Positions 8,523 through 17,992 of a stretch of DNA of 64,000 nt are shown here, one piece after another. The DNA is from Flavobacterium fryxellicola (GTDB taxonomy: Bacteria > Bacteroidota > Bacteroidia > Flavobacteriales > Flavobacteriaceae), in contig NZ_FRDK01000010.1 of the NCBI RefSeq assembly GCF_900143245.1, positions 62,001 through 126,000 of the forward strand, read 5' to 3'. Within the stretch, counting starts at the first letter, position 1. Each line of letters opens with the position of its first letter. The position numbers were made by a program, and so were the translations under genes. The notes beneath the pieces are model-generated. The model made no database searches, was not told where the DNA came from, and was given only the letters and a program-made list of their open reading frames with translations.

Positions 8523-9917
8523 TTACTCAAACACCACAAAATTATCGTCCTCTTTCTGAATATGAACTGTTCTAGGATACTTTTGTGCAAAAGAAAAGAG
8601 GAGCTGCATGATATATTGATTTGATTTATAAGCCGTCAAGTATTCTTTGACTTGGGATGGATCTGTAATTACTAGGTCTGAATCCAGATAGCCCATACCA
8701 TAAAAATGCCCCTTTTCGACCCAAATGCAACTGCGTTCATCAGTTGTTCTTCCTTTGTCAATAATGGCAAAACTGGGTCTGCTATTTAAATAAAAATCAA
8801 TTGCTGCTTGAATTGCATCGTTGTGCACATCGATTTCAGGTAATGCTTCTGTATCGTTTTGCAACGAAAAAACCCCATCTGACATGCTTCCATATTTGCA
8901 AAATCTATGATCAATTTCAAATTGTTTGGCTAATTCTTGAAGTACATTTATTCCTCCGTAAATGGTATCAAAAGTTTCCAGACAATGTTGATTTTTGGCT
9001 AGTTTTCCTATTGCCAAGTACCGGTATCCATTTCTTGCTTCGTATTCAAATAATCCAAATTTTGGTTCAAAACGTTTCAAAGCTTTATTATGAATGGGCC
9101 ACAACTGTTTTATCTCACTGCATTCGAGCAATAAAGCCATCAGCTCTGTACCGCAAACTTCATACGTAATGGCGTAGATATCTCGCAAGAAATGTTGCCT
9201 TTGAGGTGTAATTTTATGCCCTCCAAAATGAGATGCCACTCGTTTTTTTAAGTTCAACGCTTTGCCTACATACACCACTTTTTTATGCTCATCATAAAAA
9301 TAATAGACACCTGGTTTATCAGGTAATTGATCAAAGTCCTCTCGTGGTAAATTAGGTGGTAATCGCTGATCTGGAGCTATTTTTTTAATCATTTTATCCA
9401 TTTCTTTTTCGGTATCCCACTCCAATAAACGGGTAAAAAGAATGGCGGTAGCATCAGCATCACCTCCCGCACGGTGGCGGTTTTCTAAATCTATATTCAA
9501 AGAGCTACAAAGCCGTCCTAAACTGTAAGACAACATTCCGGGTCTGATTTTTCTTGCGGCTCTTACCGTACATAATTTCTTTGCAGTCCATTTTAAGCCT
9601 GCTCGTTCTAATTCATGACGGACAAAGGAATAGTCAAAATTCACATTGTGAGCTACAAAGATTCGGTTAGTCAGCATTTCAAAAATAGTATTCGAAATAG
9701 TATCAAAAATAGGCGCTTCACTAACCATTTCATTCGTGATACCTGTTAATGCAAAGATGGCTGGCGGTATATCCTTTTGAGGATTTACCAGTGTTTCCCA
9801 ACGATCAATCACTTTCTCACCATCGTGAATGACAATCGCTATTTCAGTAATGCGGCTGTGAGTGGCATTTCCGCCTGTGGTTTCAATATCTACTATTGCG
9901 TATTCTTGTTTTTTCAT
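8523..9917 (-). CDS. DnaQ-like 3'-5' exonuclease fused to a GIY-YIG endonuclease domain
   Basis: 464 residues with two nuclease domains. The N-terminal DEDDh exonuclease has DIET (Asp10, Glu12), HNVNFDYSF (Asp95) and HRAGGDADAT (His148, Asp153). The GIY-YIG domain follows with GVYYFYD at 203-209, VYVGKA at 215-220 and Arg226, as in UvrC and Cho. The C-terminal ~200 residues have no recognised motif. The family is annotated as exonuclease domain-containing protein or DNA polymerase III epsilon-like/UvrC-like. A role in excision repair is the natural guess. It sits next to the LexA-like repressor and error-prone polymerase cassette and points the same way as the repressor, but a repeat-bearing gap separates the two. 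Confidence 0.9.
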   Translation of the reverse strand: MKKQEYAIVDIETTGGNATHSRITEIAIVIHDGEKVIDRWETLVNPQKDIPPAIFALTGITNEMVSEAPIFDTISNTIFEMLTNRIFVAHNVNFDYSFVRHELERAGLKWTAKKLCTVRAARKIRPGMLSYSLGRLCSSLNIDLENRHRAGGDADATAILFTRLLEWDTEKEMDKMIKKIAPDQRLPPNLPREDFDQLPDKPGVYYFYDEHKKVVYVGKALNLKKRVASHFGGHKITPQRQHFLRDIYAITYEVCGTELMALLLECSEIKQLWPIHNKALKRFEPKFGLFEYEARNGYRYLAIGKLAKNQHCLETFDTIYGGINVLQELAKQFEIDHRFCKYGSMSDGVFSLQNDTEALPEIDVHNDAIQAAIDFYLNSRPSFAIIDKGRTTDERSCIWVEKGHFYGMGYLDSDLVITDPSQVKEYLTAYKSNQYIMQLLFSFAQKYPRTVHIQKEDDNFVVFE

Positions 9918-9933
9918 TTTTATACTAAGTAAT

Positions 9934-10036
9934 GCTTTTCTACTGTGCTCGAAGTGACAGTATTTTGATTGAGATTCATAAATTCACTGTATGCTACTTG
10001 GAGCTTCTCGACTGCGCTCGAAGTGATCCTGTTTAA
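9934..10036. repeat. Two copies of a GCTCGAAGTGA repeat
   Basis: CTGTGCTCGAAGTGA (about 9943-9957) and CTGCGCTCGAAGTGA (about 10012-10026) occur 69 bp apart within longer similar contexts (CTTTTCTA and CTTCTCGA before; a CAGTATTTT or CCTGTTTAA tail after). From memory, short repeats with this core occur between genes in many Flavobacterium genomes. I treat them as an intergenic repeat family of unknown function. Confidence 0.55.
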
Positions 10037-10051
10037 ATCTCAATGCAGCGT

Positions 10052-10828
10052 TTAAGTCGTTAAACCAATACTGTTTTTTACCTCAGCTAGATCTTTCTTT
10101 AATTCGACAAACATATTTTTGATCGTATCACTTTCCAGTGCTTCGGTTCGTTTGTCACTTCGGGCAATACTACATTGGTATTCCCAAATTTCAAGTATAT
10201 CAGAAGCTTTGACTTCATACGGCGGATAGAAATAATTATCTGATGCTACCACTAAGGCATTTTTCTTGTTTTTATTAAGGCGTTTGTATACCATTCCTTC
10301 GCTTCTCGTAATCAGAATATAGGTTTTACCATCTAGCACTTCACCCAAATGTTCTACGTAACTTCCCACAATAATATCACCATCTTGGTGTGGTGGCATA
10401 GAATCCCCTTCAACAGGAAAACCACGGTATTTACCCACACCTAAAAACGGCAAAGAAATTTGTTGTAATTGCTCGATATATTCGGGGTCGGCATATCCAT
10501 TCAGGTATCCTGCTTTTACTTTTTGGGTGACGACTTCAATGCGATTTTCACCCATTTTATCCACTTGAATAGGTAAAATCAGTCGGTTATTTTCGAGTTT
10601 TAACAAGTCAGTTATCTCAATTTTCCGCACATCAACGGACAGTAATAAGTCAATACTGATTTGGTAATACTGCCCGATTTTCTTCAGGATTTCATAGGGC
10701 GCCTCCGAAGTTCCATCTTCGTACTTCACATAGCGACCTCTAGTAATCATAAGGCTTTCGGATACTTTTTCTTGTGAGATTTTGTGCTTTACGCGCAAGG
10801 CTCTGATATTGTCTGAAAATAAGGACAT
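10052..10828 (-). CDS. LexA-like repressor: XRE helix-turn-helix plus S24 peptidase
   Basis: I start at ATG 10828 (MSLFSDNIRALR), not 10879, because the promoter and operator lie between the two. The N-terminal ~65 residues are an XRE HTH (KHKISQEKVSESL.ITRGRYVKYE). The C-terminal half is an S24/LexA/UmuD autopeptidase with Ser in EGDSM (143) and Lys in MVYKRL (182). A possible Ala-Gly cleavage site KAGY lies at 106-107. Such repressors are cleaved when RecA is activated by DNA damage. The gene is divergent from dinB-dnaE, so it most likely represses that mutagenic polymerase pair and itself. The C-terminal ~30 residues look helical. Confidence 0.88.
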   Translation of the reverse strand: MSLFSDNIRALRVKHKISQEKVSESLMITRGRYVKYEDGTSEAPYEILKKIGQYYQISIDLLLSVDVRKIEITDLLKLENNRLILPIQVDKMGENRIEVVTQKVKAGYLNGYADPEYIEQLQQISLPFLGVGKYRGFPVEGDSMPPHQDGDIIVGSYVEHLGEVLDGKTYILITRSEGMVYKRLNKNKKNALVVASDNYFYPPYEVKASDILEIWEYQCSIARSDKRTEALESDTIKNMFVELKKDLAEVKNSIGLTT

Positions 10829-10835
10829 AACGACT

Positions 10836-10854
10836 TTGTTATAATTTGTAACAA
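10836..10854. promoter_or_regulatory. Operator 1 in the divergent repressor/dinB region
   Basis: Perfect palindrome TTGTTA-n7-TAACAA. It lies directly downstream of the repressor -7 element (minus strand CAAATATA at 10855-10862, i.e. TATATTTG), covering the expected start of transcription. This fits autorepression by the XRE-S24 protein. Confidence 0.65.
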
Positions 10855-10869
10855 CAAATATACTAAAAA

Positions 10870-10893
10870 ATGTTATCATCTGTACTAATTTTG
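10870..10893. promoter_or_regulatory. Operator 2 overlapping the dinB -7 element
   Basis: ATGTTA-n7-TACTAA (10870-10888) has the same 6-7-6 layout as operator 1 with three changed half-site bases. It overlaps the -7 element TAATTTTG at 10886-10893, which lies 19 bp before the dinB ATG. The pairing of one operator per promoter suggests one regulator controls both directions. Confidence 0.5.
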
Positions 10894-10912
10894 TACCCTA
10901 AAAAGAAATGAA

Positions 10913-12094
10913 ATGGCACGTGCAATTGTACATATGGATTTGGATACTTTTTTTGTTTCTTGTGAACGCTTGAACAACTCGCAACTAGAAGGAATTCCCT
11001 TAATTATTGGTGGAGGTGATCGTGGTGTTGTGGCCTCCTGTTCATATGAAGCGAGGCGTTTTGGGGTACGCTCCGCAATGCCAACATCTATGGCGCTCAA
11101 ACTTTGTCCGCAAGCCAAGGTAATTAAAGGCGACATGGAGCGCTACTCCCAATTATCGCATACCGTAACCGAAGTGATTCAAGAGAAAGCACCTGTTATG
11201 GAAAAAGCAAGTATCGATGAGTTTTATCTCGATATTACAGGAATGGATCGTTTTCATGGTTGTTACCAATGGACGGAAGAACTCGCGCAACGGGTAGTGA
11301 AAGAAACGGGATTACCAATCAGTTTTGCCCTGTCCATAAATAAAACGGTCTCCAAAATTGGTTGTGGTGAAGGTAAGCCTAAAGGTCATTTGGACATACC
11401 CGAAGATCAGGTGCGTACTTTTTTGAATCCGTTATCAATCCAGAAAATTCCTATGGTAGGTGATGTGACTTTTCAGTTGTTGTCTCGCATTGGCATTCGA
11501 ACCATACAAACCCTCTCCGAAATGCCAGCTGAAGTTTTGCAACGCATGATTGGTAAAAACGGTGTGGAAATTTGGAAAAAAGCCAATGGTATCGACAACA
11601 ATCCTGTAGAACCGTACACGGAACGCAAGTCGATTGCTACTGAACATACTTTTGTACAAGACACCATTGATATTGCTCACCTCAAATCGATATTGTCTGG
11701 AATGGTCGAAAAACTAGCGTTTCAATTGCGTTCCGAAGAGTGGCTGACCTCCACAGTGGTCGTAAAAATCAGGTATGCTAATTTTGATACAGAGACTAAG
11801 CAATGCAAAATTGCCTATACCTCAGCGGATCATTTGCTTACGCAAAAAGTACTCAGCCTATTTGATGCGCTATACCAACGTAGAATGCGGTTGCGATTGG
11901 TAGGCGTTCGTTTTAGTGGTTTGGTTCGAGGCACCTATCAAATTGATCTTTTTGAAGACACCCAAGAAATGCTCTCTCTTTATGCCGCAATGGATAAAAT
12001 GAAAAGCCGCTACGGATTTGATGCGGTTATGCGTTGCGCCGGTGCCGCTATGAAACCCAATACGAAAGACACCATTCTTAAACGTAAATCCTAA
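10913..12094 (+). CDS. dinB: Y-family DNA polymerase IV (DinB)
   Basis: 393 residues. The Y-family palm motifs are present: MDLDTFF (Asp9, Asp11), VVASCSYEARRFGVRSAMP in the fingers, and SIDEFYLD with Asp102-Glu103. A helix-hairpin-helix region (about 180-200) and a little-finger domain follow. It copies damaged templates in the cytoplasm at the cost of mutation. It is the first gene of a two-gene unit with the downstream alpha-subunit polymerase (3-bp gap). The operator over its promoter points to control by the LexA-like repressor. This could be a DinB-type partner in a mutasome, comparable to ImuB-DnaE2, but ImuA is absent and the catalytic residues are intact, so it should be an active polymerase. 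Confidence 0.93.
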   Translation: MARAIVHMDLDTFFVSCERLNNSQLEGIPLIIGGGDRGVVASCSYEARRFGVRSAMPTSMALKLCPQAKVIKGDMERYSQLSHTVTEVIQEKAPVMEKASIDEFYLDITGMDRFHGCYQWTEELAQRVVKETGLPISFALSINKTVSKIGCGEGKPKGHLDIPEDQVRTFLNPLSIQKIPMVGDVTFQLLSRIGIRTIQTLSEMPAEVLQRMIGKNGVEIWKKANGIDNNPVEPYTERKSIATEHTFVQDTIDIAHLKSILSGMVEKLAFQLRSEEWLTSTVVVKIRYANFDTETKQCKIAYTSADHLLTQKVLSLFDALYQRRMRLRLVGVRFSGLVRGTYQIDLFEDTQEMLSLYAAMDKMKSRYGFDAVMRCAGAAMKPNTKDTILKRKS

Positions 12095-12097
12095 ATC

Positions 12098-15000
12098 ATG
12101 TACCTCAATTGTCATTCTTTCCATTCGTTGCGTTACGGCACGATTCCCCTTGACGACCTCATCGAGAAGGCGGTTCGTTCTGGGGTTAGCGCTATGGCCC
12201 TCACTGATATTAATACCGTAACGGGAATTTACGATTTTATAACTGCCTGCAAACAAGTAAACATTAAACCTTTGATAGGGATTGACTTTCGTTCTGGGAA
12301 TGATTTTCGCTATATCGGTTTGGCCAAAAATGCGGGTGGATTGGCAGAAATGAATCGTTTTTTAACGCATCATAATTTCAAGAATATTCCTTTGCCAATG
12401 GTGGCACCTGAATTTGAATCGGTTGTCATTATTTATGCTTTCGCCAATGCACCAACGGAATTAAAGACTAACGAATATATTGGAATACGTCCCGAAGAAG
12501 TAGGAAAACTTTTTGGGTACAAAGGTAGTTTCGAAAAAATGGTTGTCCTGCAACCGGTGACTTTTCGAACCAAAAAAGAATACCAACTTCATAAAATTCT
12601 GCGCGCTATTGACACTAATATTTTGTTGTCTAAACTCGGTGATTCGGATATAGCAACACCGTATGAAGTTATGGTTTCAGAGGAGCGTTTGTTAACCGTT
12701 TACAAAGACTACCCACAAATAATTGCCAATACACAAGCGATTATTGACAGTTGCGATTTTCAATTTGATTTTGAATCGCCTAAGAACAAAAAATACTACA
12801 CTAATTCTCAGGAAAGTGATATTGCATTACTGACCACATTAGCCCATCAAGGGATGCAATGGCGGTACGGAAAAGATCACGCGGCAGCTCTAGCCAGAGT
12901 ACAAAAAGAGCTAAAAGTGATTGATGACTTACAATTTAGTGGTTATTTTTTAATTACGTGGGATATCATTCGGTACAGCAATAGCCGTGGTTTTTTGCAC
13001 ATTGGTAGAGGAAGTGGCGCCAACTCGATTATTGCGTATTGTTTAGGAATTACCGATATCTGTCCGATAGAATTAGACTTATATTTTGAGCGTTTTTTGA
13101 ATGAAAATCGCAAGAGTCCACCCGACTTTGATATTGACTGGAGTTGGCAAGAGCGCGATGTGATTTTAGAATATATCTTCAATCGGTATGGGTACGAAAA
13201 CGTGGCTTTTTGTGGTACCAATGTCGAATTCAAATACCGTTCGATTTTTAGAGAAGTTGGTAAAGTTTTTGGTTTACCCAAAGAGGAACTGGATCATTTG
13301 GCTAAGAATCCGATGCGGCTACAACAAAGCAATAGCGTAGTCAAAGAGGTACAAGAGTACGGTATGTTATTAGAAAAATATCCAAACCAACGTAGCATGC
13401 ATTCGTGTGGAATCCTCATTTCAGAAGAGCCGATTACTAATTATACGCCATTAGAAATGCCGCCAAAAGGATTCCCAATCGTGCTTTTTGACATGCACGT
13501 GGCAGAAGCGATTGGTTTTGAAAAGTTTGATATTTTGAGTCAGCGCGGCATTGGTCACATTGATGACACGGTAAAATTGGTAGCTAAAAACAGAGGAATT
13601 CGCATTAATATTCGGGATACGAGTATTTCTAAGAATGAAGCCAAAGCCAATACTTATTTAGCAAAAGGCAACACCATAGGTTGTTTTTATATTGAGAGTC
13701 CAGCCATGCGGGGTTTGTTGCGCCGTTTGAAATGTGATAATTACAAAACATTAGTAGCCGCTTCCTCTATCATTCGGCCAGGAGTAGCCAAGTCAGGCAT
13801 GATGAAAGAGTATATTTTCAGGCACAACCATCCCAATCAATTTGAATATTTCCATACAGTTTTTGAAGAACAATTAGGAGAAACGTACGGAATTATGGTC
13901 TATCAAGAAGATGTGATTAAAATTGCATTGCATTTTGGAGGACTACCCGCTGCTGATGGCGATATTTTGCGAAGGGCCATGAGTGGCAAAGGGCGTTCGC
14001 TGGCTGCATTACAAAAAGTAAAAGATGATTTCTTTGCTAGTTGCGCAAAACAAGGACACACAGAAACACTTAGCCAAGAAATTTACCGACAAATAGAATC
14101 GTTTGCTGGCTATTCGTTTTGTAAGGCACATTCCGCTTCTTATGCCGTAGAAAGTTACCAGAGTTTGTATTTAAAAGTCTATTATCCCATTGAGTTCATG
14201 GTAGCCGTGATCAACAACCAAGGCGGTTTTTATAGAACCGAAGTCTATATTCATGAGGCGAGAATGGCAGGAGCTACCATCTACAATCCGTGTGTTAATA
14301 AAAGTGAATTTACGACAACTTTATACGGAGAAGCCGTTTATTTAGGATTTATGCACCTGCAAGGTTTAGCGGCAAAACTCGCAGAAGCGATCGTCAAAGA
14401 GCGCAACCGTAATGGCGATTATCTTTCACTAGAGGATTTTTGCAATCGGGTTGCTATAGGTTTGGAAAGTCTTAAACTATTAATTTTTATAGGCGCTTTT
14501 AGGGAAACAGGTAAAACCAAAAACCAATTGCTAATATTGGCGAGTTTACTGTTTAATTCGGCTCCATCGGATCATCAAATGTTGTTGTTGCAGGAATCGG
14601 TGAAGGAATACCAATTGCCTAAATTAGAACGTTCTCGTTTTGAAGACGCTTTTGACGAAATTGAACTGTTAGGATTCCCAACCTCTTTTACTCCTTTTGA
14701 TTTGTTACAAAGCACGTATAGAGGCGATGTAATGGCACAGCATTTACTTCAACATCACAAAAAGCAAGTGCGCATGCTGGCCTATCTAATTTCGAGAAAA
14801 CAAGTTCCCACCGTTAGAGGCACGATGTATTTTGGCACTTGGGTCGATTTTGAAGGCACTTATTTTGACACCGTTCATTTCCCTGATAATTTACAACAGT
14901 ATCCTTTTCAAGGCGGAGGCTGTTACTTGCTCTTGGGAACCGTTGAAGTCGATTACCACTTCCCTACCCTAACTATTCTCAAAATGGCCAAGCTGCCTTT

Positions 15001-15154
15001 TGTTCCTGACCCACGATATTCTGATGCTAAGGACCATCAGTTCTTGACCCAACAACGCATAAAGGAAGATGTGAGTAGCACGAGTCGGGAACCATATCCT
15101 AGAGCACATGAGATTAATCTGCCAAGGTATAAAATGGGCAATGATGCAAAGTAA
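12098..15154 (+). CDS. dnaE: DNA polymerase III alpha subunit, short DnaE of a damage-inducible cassette
   Basis: 1018 residues, a C-family polymerase shorter than replicative DnaE (about 1150-1500 in this phylum). An N-terminal PHP domain starts CHSFHSLRYG (His6, His9). The polymerase domain has GRGSGANSI in the palm and PDFDID at 342-347, with catalytic Asp343 and Asp345. A SFAGYSFCKAHSASYA segment marks the fingers, followed by a helix-hairpin-helix and a short OB region at the end. Start codon ATG 12098 follows the dinB stop by 3 bp, so the two are cotranscribed. By position it resembles the error-prone DnaE2/ImuC of other phyla; that assignment is inference from context and length. A separate replicative DnaE would be expected elsewhere in the genome. 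Confidence 0.88.
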   Translation: MYLNCHSFHSLRYGTIPLDDLIEKAVRSGVSAMALTDINTVTGIYDFITACKQVNIKPLIGIDFRSGNDFRYIGLAKNAGGLAEMNRFLTHHNFKNIPLPMVAPEFESVVIIYAFANAPTELKTNEYIGIRPEEVGKLFGYKGSFEKMVVLQPVTFRTKKEYQLHKILRAIDTNILLSKLGDSDIATPYEVMVSEERLLTVYKDYPQIIANTQAIIDSCDFQFDFESPKNKKYYTNSQESDIALLTTLAHQGMQWRYGKDHAAALARVQKELKVIDDLQFSGYFLITWDIIRYSNSRGFLHIGRGSGANSIIAYCLGITDICPIELDLYFERFLNENRKSPPDFDIDWSWQERDVILEYIFNRYGYENVAFCGTNVEFKYRSIFREVGKVFGLPKEELDHLAKNPMRLQQSNSVVKEVQEYGMLLEKYPNQRSMHSCGILISEEPITNYTPLEMPPKGFPIVLFDMHVAEAIGFEKFDILSQRGIGHIDDTVKLVAKNRGIRINIRDTSISKNEAKANTYLAKGNTIGCFYIESPAMRGLLRRLKCDNYKTLVAASSIIRPGVAKSGMMKEYIFRHNHPNQFEYFHTVFEEQLGETYGIMVYQEDVIKIALHFGGLPAADGDILRRAMSGKGRSLAALQKVKDDFFASCAKQGHTETLSQEIYRQIESFAGYSFCKAHSASYAVESYQSLYLKVYYPIEFMVAVINNQGGFYRTEVYIHEARMAGATIYNPCVNKSEFTTTLYGEAVYLGFMHLQGLAAKLAEAIVKERNRNGDYLSLEDFCNRVAIGLESLKLLIFIGAFRETGKTKNQLLILASLLFNSAPSDHQMLLLQESVKEYQLPKLERSRFEDAFDEIELLGFPTSFTPFDLLQSTYRGDVMAQHLLQHHKKQVRMLAYLISRKQVPTVRGTMYFGTWVDFEGTYFDTVHFPDNLQQYPFQGGGCYLLLGTVEVDYHFPTLTILKMAKLPFVPDPRYSDAKDHQFLTQQRIKEDVSSTSREPYPRAHEINLPRYKMGNDAK

Positions 15155-15416
15155 TTATAGTCTCTAAAAGAATTCCATACTAAGGCAACTTCGGTCGCTA
15201 TTTTAGGTTTAATTTTATATAGTATAGCTATTCTTTAGTGGTTTTAGTTCCCATCATTAGCAGGAAGGAACCTCATCAACAGCAAAAAATTAGACACTTA
15301 AAGAGTTTTGATTTGGAAAATTTAAATTGGAAATTGCAACTTAATAAAAACCAGAAATTAAGGAAAAAACAGTACTATTAAGACACAAAACAAGTATATC
15401 AAATCCACAATTGGTA

Positions 15417-17708
15417 TTAAATACTTTCGTTCAAAATAGTATAAACTAGTTCTTTAGTAGGTTTTTTATTTTTCAATTTTTCTCTAACCACATCAAAAGT
15501 CACTTTAAAATCACAGCCCGATTTATAGTGGTTACAACCATAAGCCGTTTTTCCTTTAATAACCGTTCCTTTTTGGCATTTTGGACAGGTTAATTCGTCT
15601 GGCACGGCTTTCGCCAAAGTTTTCTTAGGTTCTAATTTGAGTTGGAAGTTTTCGTCAAAACGCAGCAAACCCTCCACTACGCCGGCATCCGTTTTAAAGT
15701 CTTTCAAGTTTACGGTAGATCCTTTTTGTAGTAATCGCAGGTATTGATTCTCGGATATTTTTTTCTCTGCAAAACTATACGGCAATAGAAACGTACAACC
15801 AGCTTTATAGTCGCCACATCCAAACGCAGATTTTCCTTTAATGAGCGTTGCTTTTTTACATTTTGGACAAGCTGCTGCTAAAATTCCTGCTGCTTTCTTT
15901 TGCGCGACTTTAACGACTTCTTTTTGGATATTACTGGCATGCGAAATATTGGCACGCGTAGTTTCACTTCGCACTTCATACACTAAGGCTTCTACCATAC
16001 GTTTCATGTTGTTGATAAATCCAGCAGCGCTATACGTACCCTTCTCAATATCTTTCAATTGCTTTTCCCAAGAGCCCGTCAACTCAGCTGATTTTACTAA
16101 ATCATTTTGAATGGTATCAATCAGCCTAATCCCTGTTGGCGTTGGTACGACCTGTTTTTTATTTCTAACGATGTATTGGCGTTTAAAAAGCGTTTCAATA
16201 ATATTAGCTCGGGTTGATGGTCGTCCAATTCCATTTTCTTTCATCAATTCGCGTAAATCTTCATCATCTACTTGTTTTCCTGCCGTTTCCATGGCTCGTA
16301 ATAATGTCGCCTCTGTAAACTGATTGGGTGGTTTGGTTTCCTTTTCTAAAAAAGACGGTTGATGTGGTCCTTTTTCACCTTCGACAAAATTAGGCAATAG
16401 ATCGACTTCTTTTTCTTTAGTAGCAGGATCTTCAAAAACGATTCTCCATCCTTTTTTTAAGATTACTTTTCCTGTGGTTTTAAATGGTACATCAGCCGCT
16501 TTTCCAATTACTGTTGTATTCGCTACCAGACAATCGTCATAAAAGACCGCAATGAATCGCTTGGTAATAATGTCATATACCCGTTGCTGATTGTACTGCA
16601 AATTGGTTTGAATCCCCGTTGGAATAATTGCATGGTGATCCGTTACTTTTTTATCATTAAAAACTTTAGTAGATTTTATAATCTTCTTTCCTAAAAGCGG
16701 TTCCGTTACTACTGAATAATTAGTTAACTTTTGAAGAATTCCAGCTACTTTTGGATAAACGTCATTTGGTAAAAAGGTGGTGTCGACTCTGGGATAGGTG
16801 ACCACTTTTTGTTCATACAAGGTTTGAGCAATTTTTAAGGTTTCATCCGCTGAAAATCCAAACTTAATATTGCAGTACACTTGTAAACCCGTTAAATCAA
16901 AAAGTTTTGGAGCAAATTCATTTCCTTTTTTATTTTCGATAGAGACAATTTCGAACTCACTTTCTTTGACTTTATTAGCCAAAAGTTCCCCATCCTCTTT
17001 TTTCAAAAAACGTCCTTCTTCATAACTAAAAAGCGTCTCTCTATATAAAGTTTGCAACTCCCAATACGGTTGTGGTTTAAAATTCTCGATTTCTTTAAAT
17101 CGATCCACTACCATAGCTAATGTAGGGGTTTGTACCCGACCAATAGACAGTACTTGTTTGTATCCGCCATGTTTTACGGTGTACAAACGGGTCGCATTCA
17201 TACCCAATAACCAATCGCCAATGGCTCTGGAAAACCCAGCATAGTATAAATTGTCGTAATTAGTCGATGGCTTCAAATTTTCAAAACCCTCCTTAATCGC
17301 TTCGGTAGTCAAGGACGAAATCCATAAACGTTTCACTTCGCCTTTATAATTGGCTTCATTCATCACCCAGCGCTGTATCAGTTCTCCTTCTTGACCTGCA
17401 TCGCCGCAGTTAATGACCAAATCTGCTTTGTCAAATAAACTTTTTATAATTTTAAACTGCTTTTGAATACCAGAATTTTCCACCACTTTGGTTTCAAACT
17501 TTTCAGGAAGCATAGGTAGGTTATTCAAATCCCAACTTTTCCAATGCGGTTTATAATCATTTGGTTCTTTTAAGGTGCATAAATGACCAAAAGTGTACGT
17601 CACAACATAGCCATTGCCTTCGTAATATCCGTCATGTTTCGTATTAGCTCCTAATACGGATGCGATTTCGCGTGCTACACTTGGTTTTTCGGCAATACAG
17701 ACTTTCAT
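15417..17708 (-). CDS. topB: DNA topoisomerase III
   Basis: 763 residues, type IA topoisomerase. The TOPRIM domain has AEKPSVA (6-12) and CGDAGQEGE (101-109). The active-site Tyr is in VVTYPRVDTTFLP (Tyr305, with Arg307). SIGRVQTPTLAMV at about 188-200 is a typical family segment. Two C-terminal Cys4 zinc ribbons (CPKCKKATLIKGKSAFGCGDYKAGC-type and CPKCQKGTVIKGKTAYGC-type) bind DNA. The enzyme cleaves one strand to decatenate or unknot DNA. Many Bacteroidota carry extra TopB copies on mobile elements, but no transfer genes are near and this one looks like a chromosomal housekeeping copy. Confidence 0.95.
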   Translation of the reverse strand: MKVCIAEKPSVAREIASVLGANTKHDGYYEGNGYVVTYTFGHLCTLKEPNDYKPHWKSWDLNNLPMLPEKFETKVVENSGIQKQFKIIKSLFDKADLVINCGDAGQEGELIQRWVMNEANYKGEVKRLWISSLTTEAIKEGFENLKPSTNYDNLYYAGFSRAIGDWLLGMNATRLYTVKHGGYKQVLSIGRVQTPTLAMVVDRFKEIENFKPQPYWELQTLYRETLFSYEEGRFLKKEDGELLANKVKESEFEIVSIENKKGNEFAPKLFDLTGLQVYCNIKFGFSADETLKIAQTLYEQKVVTYPRVDTTFLPNDVYPKVAGILQKLTNYSVVTEPLLGKKIIKSTKVFNDKKVTDHHAIIPTGIQTNLQYNQQRVYDIITKRFIAVFYDDCLVANTTVIGKAADVPFKTTGKVILKKGWRIVFEDPATKEKEVDLLPNFVEGEKGPHQPSFLEKETKPPNQFTEATLLRAMETAGKQVDDEDLRELMKENGIGRPSTRANIIETLFKRQYIVRNKKQVVPTPTGIRLIDTIQNDLVKSAELTGSWEKQLKDIEKGTYSAAGFINNMKRMVEALVYEVRSETTRANISHASNIQKEVVKVAQKKAAGILAAACPKCKKATLIKGKSAFGCGDYKAGCTFLLPYSFAEKKISENQYLRLLQKGSTVNLKDFKTDAGVVEGLLRFDENFQLKLEPKKTLAKAVPDELTCPKCQKGTVIKGKTAYGCNHYKSGCDFKVTFDVVREKLKNKKPTKELVYTILNESI

Positions 17709-17950
17709 TATATGCTACTAATTTGAAGCCGCAAATTAGGAATTTATATTTTGGGAATAAAAAGGAATCGTCAGGAGTTATGAACGAGCTTCAAAAATAG
17801 AGTGCGCGAGTGTTAAAACTCATGTCCTAATCCGCTTGCTACTTAATACGTGAAATAAAGTGGGTCTACTAGAAGAGCTGCTTTACACATCATTACAACA
17901 CTACCCAATAAATAGTTACAAAAAAAAGTTTTTAAATTGATATTATTTCC

Positions 17951-17979
17951 TATATTTGTTAACCAAATGGTTAAACCAT
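17951..17979 (+). promoter_or_regulatory. Promoter and TetR operator of the ABC-2 efflux operon
   Basis: TATATTTG at 17951-17958 is a -7 element. It abuts the perfect palindrome TTAACCA-AA-TGGTTAA (17959-17974), which overlaps a second palindrome ATGGTT-A-AACCAT (17967-17979). The site covers the expected transcription start 14 bp before the TetR ATG, the usual position for autorepression. Confidence 0.65.
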
Positions 17980-17992
17980 ATAATTAAACAAG

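Noticed and set aside
10885..11136. 83-codon minus-strand frame at the start of dinB
   Set aside because: Antisense to the conserved N-terminus of dinB and overlaps the divergent promoter; composition follows the complementary codons.
15841..16323. Plus-strand frames of 89 and 70 codons inside topB
   Set aside because: Shadows of the topoisomerase coding sequence.
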